This document shows, in pieces, positions 60,952-64,000 of a DNA stretch of 64,000 nucleotides (its first letter is position 1; every line of letters starts with the position of its first letter). The DNA comes from Alphaproteobacteria bacterium (GTDB lineage Bacteria; Myxococcota_A; UBA796; GCA-2862545), in NCBI GenBank assembly GCA_020632915.1, contig JACKEP010000013.1, forward strand, positions 62,001 through 126,000, written 5' to 3'. Below the pieces are notes generated by a model that was not told the DNA's origin, ran no database searches, and saw only the letters and a program-made list of their open reading frames with translations. The position numbers were made by a program, and so were the translations under genes.

Positions 60952-61933
60952 TCGCTTCGAGGGCCCCCGACCATGCCTCGCCCGTGATCCCCACGAGGTG
61001 CACGCCGATGCAGGCTGTGCCGGCCTCTGCGGGACAGGGCACGCACGCGCTCGCGCCACCCGGCGCACACACGGCGTCCGGTCCGGCAGCGCCGGTGACC
61101 TGGGCGAGCGACGCGGCGGTGACGAAGCCCTGCACCTCGATCCCCTCGACGCCCGCCGCGCGCGGGGCCACACCGCCCCCGAGCGTGAGCCCGCGCCAGT
61201 CCAGCGCCCGACCGGGACGGCCCGTGGCCAGGCGGGCGGCGCCGCCGACAAACCACGGCGTCGCGTCGAACACGGCGTCGTCTGCGAGCCGGGCCAGCGG
61301 CACGCACCCGTCCTGAACCACCGCCGCGCCCCGCACGGCAGCGCCCGCCACGTCGACGCTGAACGTGACCCGCTCGGCGTCCCAGTCGCCCAGGCGCAGC
61401 AGCCAGCGGCGTCCGTCTGCCGCGATCGCGTCGCGCACCGCGCTCCCCGCCAGCGCCACACCGGCACCGGGGTCCACCGCGAACACGCTGCCGTCCACCA
61501 CCGGGCCGTTCACCGCACGGCCGACGTCGGACACCGTGAACCGCGCGCGCTCGGTGTCGCAGCAGCCACGCCCGACCGCCCACCGCACGGCGGTGCCGGG
61601 CGCCACCGGCTGCGCCGGCTGGAACCAGGTGGTCAGGCCGTCGTCGGACCACGACCAAATGCCCGCGATGTCGGCCCCGCCGTCGACCGCCACGAACAGC
61701 TCGGTGACGTCCCGCGCCGGGGCGGCGAGCCGGAGCACCCACGGGCCACGGAAGAAGCCGTCCGCGGCACCCCGCGCAGGCCACACCTCGGTGACGAGGT
61801 CGCCGCAGGCCACCTCCGGCAGGGGCGGCGCGCAGTCGGTGTCGACCACGGCGGTGTCGTCGGAGGGGACGTAGTCGTTGTCGTCGACGCACGCGGCCAG
61901 CCCCCACACGCACAGGACCACCACGCCACGCAT
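60899..61933 (-). CDS. Secreted lipoprotein with Ig-like domain
   Basis: ATG 61933 with GGGAGG upstream gives 344 residues with signal VVVLCVWGLAAC (lipid Cys15) and a short Asp/Thr/Val linker. The body starts with a beta-rich domain (TEVWPARGAADGFFRGPWVLRLAAPARDV), resembling Ig-like SbsA-type domains, and has an internal Cys pair (GRGCCDTERA) plus a Cys-rich end (PDAVCAPGGASACVPCPAEAGTACIG). No enzyme motif is seen. The last 53 bp overlap antisense with the TIGR02757 gene. It lies downstream of fabZ with a 19-bp gap and could share the bamA-skp-fabZ transcript. Confidence 0.78.
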   Translation of the reverse strand: MRGVVVLCVWGLAACVDDNDYVPSDDTAVVDTDCAPPLPEVACGDLVTEVWPARGAADGFFRGPWVLRLAAPARDVTELFVAVDGGADIAGIWSWSDDGLTTWFQPAQPVAPGTAVRWAVGRGCCDTERARFTVSDVGRAVNGPVVDGSVFAVDPGAGVALAGSAVRDAIAADGRRWLLRLGDWDAERVTFSVDVAGAAVRGAAVVQDGCVPLARLADDAVFDATPWFVGGAARLATGRPGRALDWRGLTLGGGVAPRAAGVEGIEVQGFVTAASLAQVTGAAGPDAVCAPGGASACVPCPAEAGTACIGVHLVGITGEAWSGALEAISVATAEARLADDACLP

Positions 61934-61952
61934 CCCGACCTCCCGGGGATCC

Positions 61953-62423
61953 CTACCGCGCGACCCCGTCGCCGTCGCTATCGGCCGGGACCACCGACGC
62001 CAGCAGGTGACCCTCCGCGACCGTGCGCCCGGCCACCTGCGCCGTCACGTCGAAGCGCCACAGACGCCCGGGCCGCGCGACCCGCGCGTGCAGGGCGAGG
62101 TCGTCCCCGGGACGCACGGGGGCCCGCAACCGCACCCCGTCGAGCCCCACCAGCACGGGCAGCCCCGAGGCACCGGGTTGGGACAGCCACACCAGCGCCG
62201 CCGTCTGGGCGAGGGCCTCGACGACGAGCACGCCGGGCAGCACGGGCGCTCCCGGGAAGTGGGCGTCCGTCCAGAACGCCGTCGTGGGCACGTGCCACCA
62301 CGCGTCGCACGACACGCCGGGCGAGATCGCCTCGACGGTGTCGACCAGCCGCAACGGTGGGGCGTGCGGCAGCAAGGCCGCCACCGCCCGGGCGTCGAGC
62401 GCCGCGTCGCGCGCGGGCGCCAT
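61953..62423 (-). CDS. fabZ: FabZ-like 3-hydroxyacyl-ACP dehydratase
   Basis: ATG 62423 gives 156 residues. The hot-dog fold motifs are LLPHAPPLRLVDTV (His20 region), AHFPGAPVLPGVLVVEALAQTAALV with catalytic His55 and Glu69, and VRPGDDLALHARV. FabZ dehydrates 3-hydroxyacyl-ACP, feeding lipid A and membrane lipid synthesis. It follows skp with 5 bp between. In many Gram-negatives lpxD lies between skp and fabZ and lpxA follows; neither is here. The N-terminal 15 residues are Ala-rich and probably disordered. Confidence 0.88.
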   Translation of the reverse strand: MAPARDAALDARAVAALLPHAPPLRLVDTVEAISPGVSCDAWWHVPTTAFWTDAHFPGAPVLPGVLVVEALAQTAALVWLSQPGASGLPVLVGLDGVRLRAPVRPGDDLALHARVARPGRLWRFDVTAQVAGRTVAEGHLLASVVPADSDGDGVAR

Positions 62424-62428
62424 CGCGC

Positions 62429-62941
62429 CTACTTCGCGTCGAGCTTCTTGATGACGTCGGACGTGACGTCGACCACGTCGGACGACACGTAGATCGTGGC
62501 CTCCTTCGGGAACAGCACGGTGCAGCCCTTCTCCTTGCCCACGGCGCTGGCGACGCCCATGAGCTTGTCCTCCATGTCGGACAGGAGCGTGTTGTAGGTC
62601 TGCTGCATCTCCTGCTCGGCCTGCATCACGGTGTTCTGGAAGGTCTGGCGCTTCTCGAGCAGCTTGCGCTCCTGCTCCTGCCGCGCGCTGTCGGCCAGGA
62701 TCATCTTGCGCTGGTCGTAGTCCTGCAGCTCGCGCTCCAGGTCCTTCTGCATCTTGTCGAGATCGGCCTGCTTGCTCGCGTACATCGACTCCAGCCGCTT
62801 CTGGGCGGCCTTGCCCTCCTCCGTCTCGTTGAGCGCGGTCTGGGCGTCGACCGTGCACAGCTTGAGGTCGCCCGCGGAAGCGGCGGCGGGCAGGACCAGC
62901 CCGAGGAGGCAGGACAGGAGGGTGGCGCGTCGCGTCGTCAT
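62429..62941 (-). CDS. OmpH/Skp-family periplasmic chaperone
   Basis: ATG 62941 (GGAGAATCG upstream) gives 170 residues with signal peptide LLSCLLGLVLPAAASA. The mature part starts LKLCTVDAQTALNETEEGKAAQKRLESMY and continues as a long coiled coil (MQKDLERELQDYDQRKMILADSARQEQERKL), the tentacle of Skp, then a short beta-rich return (KGCTVLFPKEATIYVSSDVVDVTSDVIKKL). Skp carries unfolded outer membrane proteins to BamA, which is encoded just upstream. Two Cys in the body could pair. Confidence 0.9.
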   Translation of the reverse strand: MTTRRATLLSCLLGLVLPAAASAGDLKLCTVDAQTALNETEEGKAAQKRLESMYASKQADLDKMQKDLERELQDYDQRKMILADSARQEQERKLLEKRQTFQNTVMQAEQEMQQTYNTLLSDMEDKLMGVASAVGKEKGCTVLFPKEATIYVSSDVVDVTSDVIKKLDAK

Positions 62942-63061
62942 CGATTCTCCGGGTCCGGGTGCCGGACAGTCGGCTTGGAAACGGGTGCGGGCCTGGGTAT
63001 CGCCGCCCCCGGGCAGATGCCACGGACACCAACGCTCCAACCCGGTGCCCTGTTCCACGAC

Positions 63062-63081
63062 ATGCCGACGGCGGTCGGCAT
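63062..63081 (-). other. Hairpin between bamA and skp
   Basis: ATGCCGAC-GGCG-GTCGGCAT is a perfect 8-bp stem with a 4-nt loop, 9 nt after the bamA stop and about 120 nt before skp. No T tract follows, so it is more likely an attenuator or mRNA-processing hairpin than a full terminator. The rest of the 148-bp gap holds no gene. Confidence 0.35.
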
Positions 63082-63089
63082 CGGTTCGA

Positions 63090-64000
63090 TCAGAAGAACG
63101 ACCCGATCGTGAAGTCGAACTGGCTGCGCTTCTCGTCCTCGCGCGGCGCGAGGGGGAAGCCGAGCTCGAAGCGCAGCGGACCGATCGGGCTCTGCCAGCG
63201 GATCCCGAAGCCCATGGACGTGCGCAGGTCGCGGAAGGTGATGCCGCCCTGGCCGTAGGCGTCGCCGAACGTGTTGCCCGCGTCGAAGAAGACGACGGCC
63301 TTGATGCCGGCGGGCCGGATCAGCATCGCCTCGATCTCGATGTTGTTCAGCCACAACTGCGTGCCGCGGATGATCACGCTGGTGTCGCCGCGGGTGGGGT
63401 CGTCGGACACGCTGGTGCGCACCCGCGGCCCCAGGCTGAACAGCTGGAAGCCGCGGACGCTGTTGATGCCGCCCGCGCCGTAGCGGTGGGTGAGCGGGAT
63501 GATGTCGCCGTCGGTCGACCAGATGAAGCCGAGCTGCGTGTTGAACCGGAAGACCAGCAGGTCCTTGTCGGGGATGAGCGGCTGGTAGAACCGGAAGTTG
63601 GCGTCGAGCTGCACGAAGTTGAAGTCGCCGCCGAGCAGGCTCACGACCTTGTCGCCGACGCGGAAGCCGCCTGCGAGGGTGGCCGCGACGGTGGCGTAGA
63701 CGCCCTTGGTGGCCGAGACGCGATCATTGCGCTTGTCGGCGATGAACGACAGGGCGAGCGACGACGTCAGGCCGTTCTTGAACAGCTCGCCGCCGTACAG
63801 GCGCTTGCGGCTGGCGTCGACGCTGCGCAGGCCGACGTCCTCGATGGTGTAGCGCAGCTGCAGCGTGAGGTCGTCGGAGCGGTCGAGGTAGCGGCCGAAG
63901 CCCAGCGACGCGCCCCGGCGGTACTCGGGGACCTGGTTGAGGTAGGCCGACTCCCGCCAGAAGCCCGACACCTGGAAGGTCCAGCGGCTGTCGAGGAAGT
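63090..64000 (-). CDS. bamA: Outer membrane assembly factor BamA, C-terminal part
   Basis: The reading frame runs in from the right edge, so only the last 303 codons are visible and the POTRA domains lie outside. The visible part is an Omp85 barrel: GRYLDRSDDLTLQLRYTIE, NGLTSSLALSFIADKRNDRVSATKG, QPLIPDKDLLVFRFNTQLGF, the conserved VRGF loop (GAGGINSVRGFQLFSLGPRV) that contacts the barrel lumen, AVVFFDAGNTFGDAYGQ, MGFGIRWQSPIGPLRFELGFPL and the C-terminal aromatic signal ending SFF. BamA inserts outer membrane proteins. It is upstream of skp and fabZ. Confidence 0.95.
   Translation of the reverse strand, partial: FLDSRWTFQVSGFWRESAYLNQVPEYRRGASLGFGRYLDRSDDLTLQLRYTIEDVGLRSVDASRKRLYGGELFKNGLTSSLALSFIADKRNDRVSATKGVYATVAATLAGGFRVGDKVVSLLGGDFNFVQLDANFRFYQPLIPDKDLLVFRFNTQLGFIWSTDGDIIPLTHRYGAGGINSVRGFQLFSLGPRVRTSVSDDPTRGDTSVIIRGTQLWLNNIEIEAMLIRPAGIKAVVFFDAGNTFGDAYGQGGITFRDLRTSMGFGIRWQSPIGPLRFELGFPLAPREDEKRSQFDFTIGSFF

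Noticed and set aside
63062..63081. An intrinsic terminator between bamA and skp
   Set aside because: The perfect stem lacks a following T tract; kept only as a hairpin of unknown role.

Overview
The window comes from a very GC-rich Gram-negative bacterium, most likely a member of the Myxococcota. Three things point there: tripartite MYXO-CTERM-like C-terminal sorting signals (Cys, hydrophobic stretch, Arg cluster), many secreted proteins built from DUF4215 Cys-rich repeats and thrombospondin type 3 calcium repeats, and lipoproteins with Asp-Thr (DT) linkers. An outer membrane is shown by BamA, Skp and an OmpA-family protein. Family assignments come from motifs read by eye; no database search was run. 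I saw no tRNA, rRNA, insertion sequence, prophage or CRISPR array.

Layout. 1-8.2 kb: a cut lipoprotein gene, a minus-strand operon der-mutL-miaA, and a divergent plus-strand operon mnmA-rnc-(radical SAM)-era. 8.2-20.1 kb: lipoproteins, an alanine/sodium symporter, an NhaC-type antiporter with a small membrane partner, an acyl-CoA synthetase and a large OmpA/TSP3 protein with an odd N-terminus. 20.3-29.9 kb: two tandem paralogous secreted proteins. The first holds a DT-repeat array of about 2.9 kb with a frame-damaged 1.1 kb core; the second ends in a sorting signal. 29.9-42.1 kb: a GT-C glycosyltransferase/sulfatase-like pair, an ECF sigma factor with an NrsF-like membrane anti-sigma factor, an acyltransferase, an HExxH membrane protein, and a cluster of secreted redox-type proteins (hydrolase lipoprotein, DUF1588-like haem lipoprotein, DUF1501 Tat protein, mini cytochrome c lipoprotein).

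42.1-55.7 kb is one long minus-strand housekeeping operon in which nearly every start codon overlaps the preceding stop. In transcription order it runs cyclophilin/HEAT, RNHCP protein, tilS, ftsH, folP, cdaA, ybbR/cdaR, glmM, nnr, tsaE, a ComEA-like HhH protein, a cysteine desulfurase and a SRPBCC protein. It combines c-di-AMP synthesis, cell-wall precursor synthesis, tRNA modification and membrane proteolysis. 55.7-64 kb: a small lipoprotein, the pyrimidine genes pyrB-pyrFE-pyrD, a zinc-ribbon protein, a TIGR02757-family protein, a lipoprotein, and bamA-skp-fabZ running off the right edge.

The items most worth a second look are the double-export N-terminus of the OmpA protein, the damaged DT array, the secreted DUF1588/DUF1501/mini-cytochrome cluster, the ECF-NrsF module with paired promoter-like elements, and a recurrent TAG-type hexamer about 16-27 nt before many start codons.
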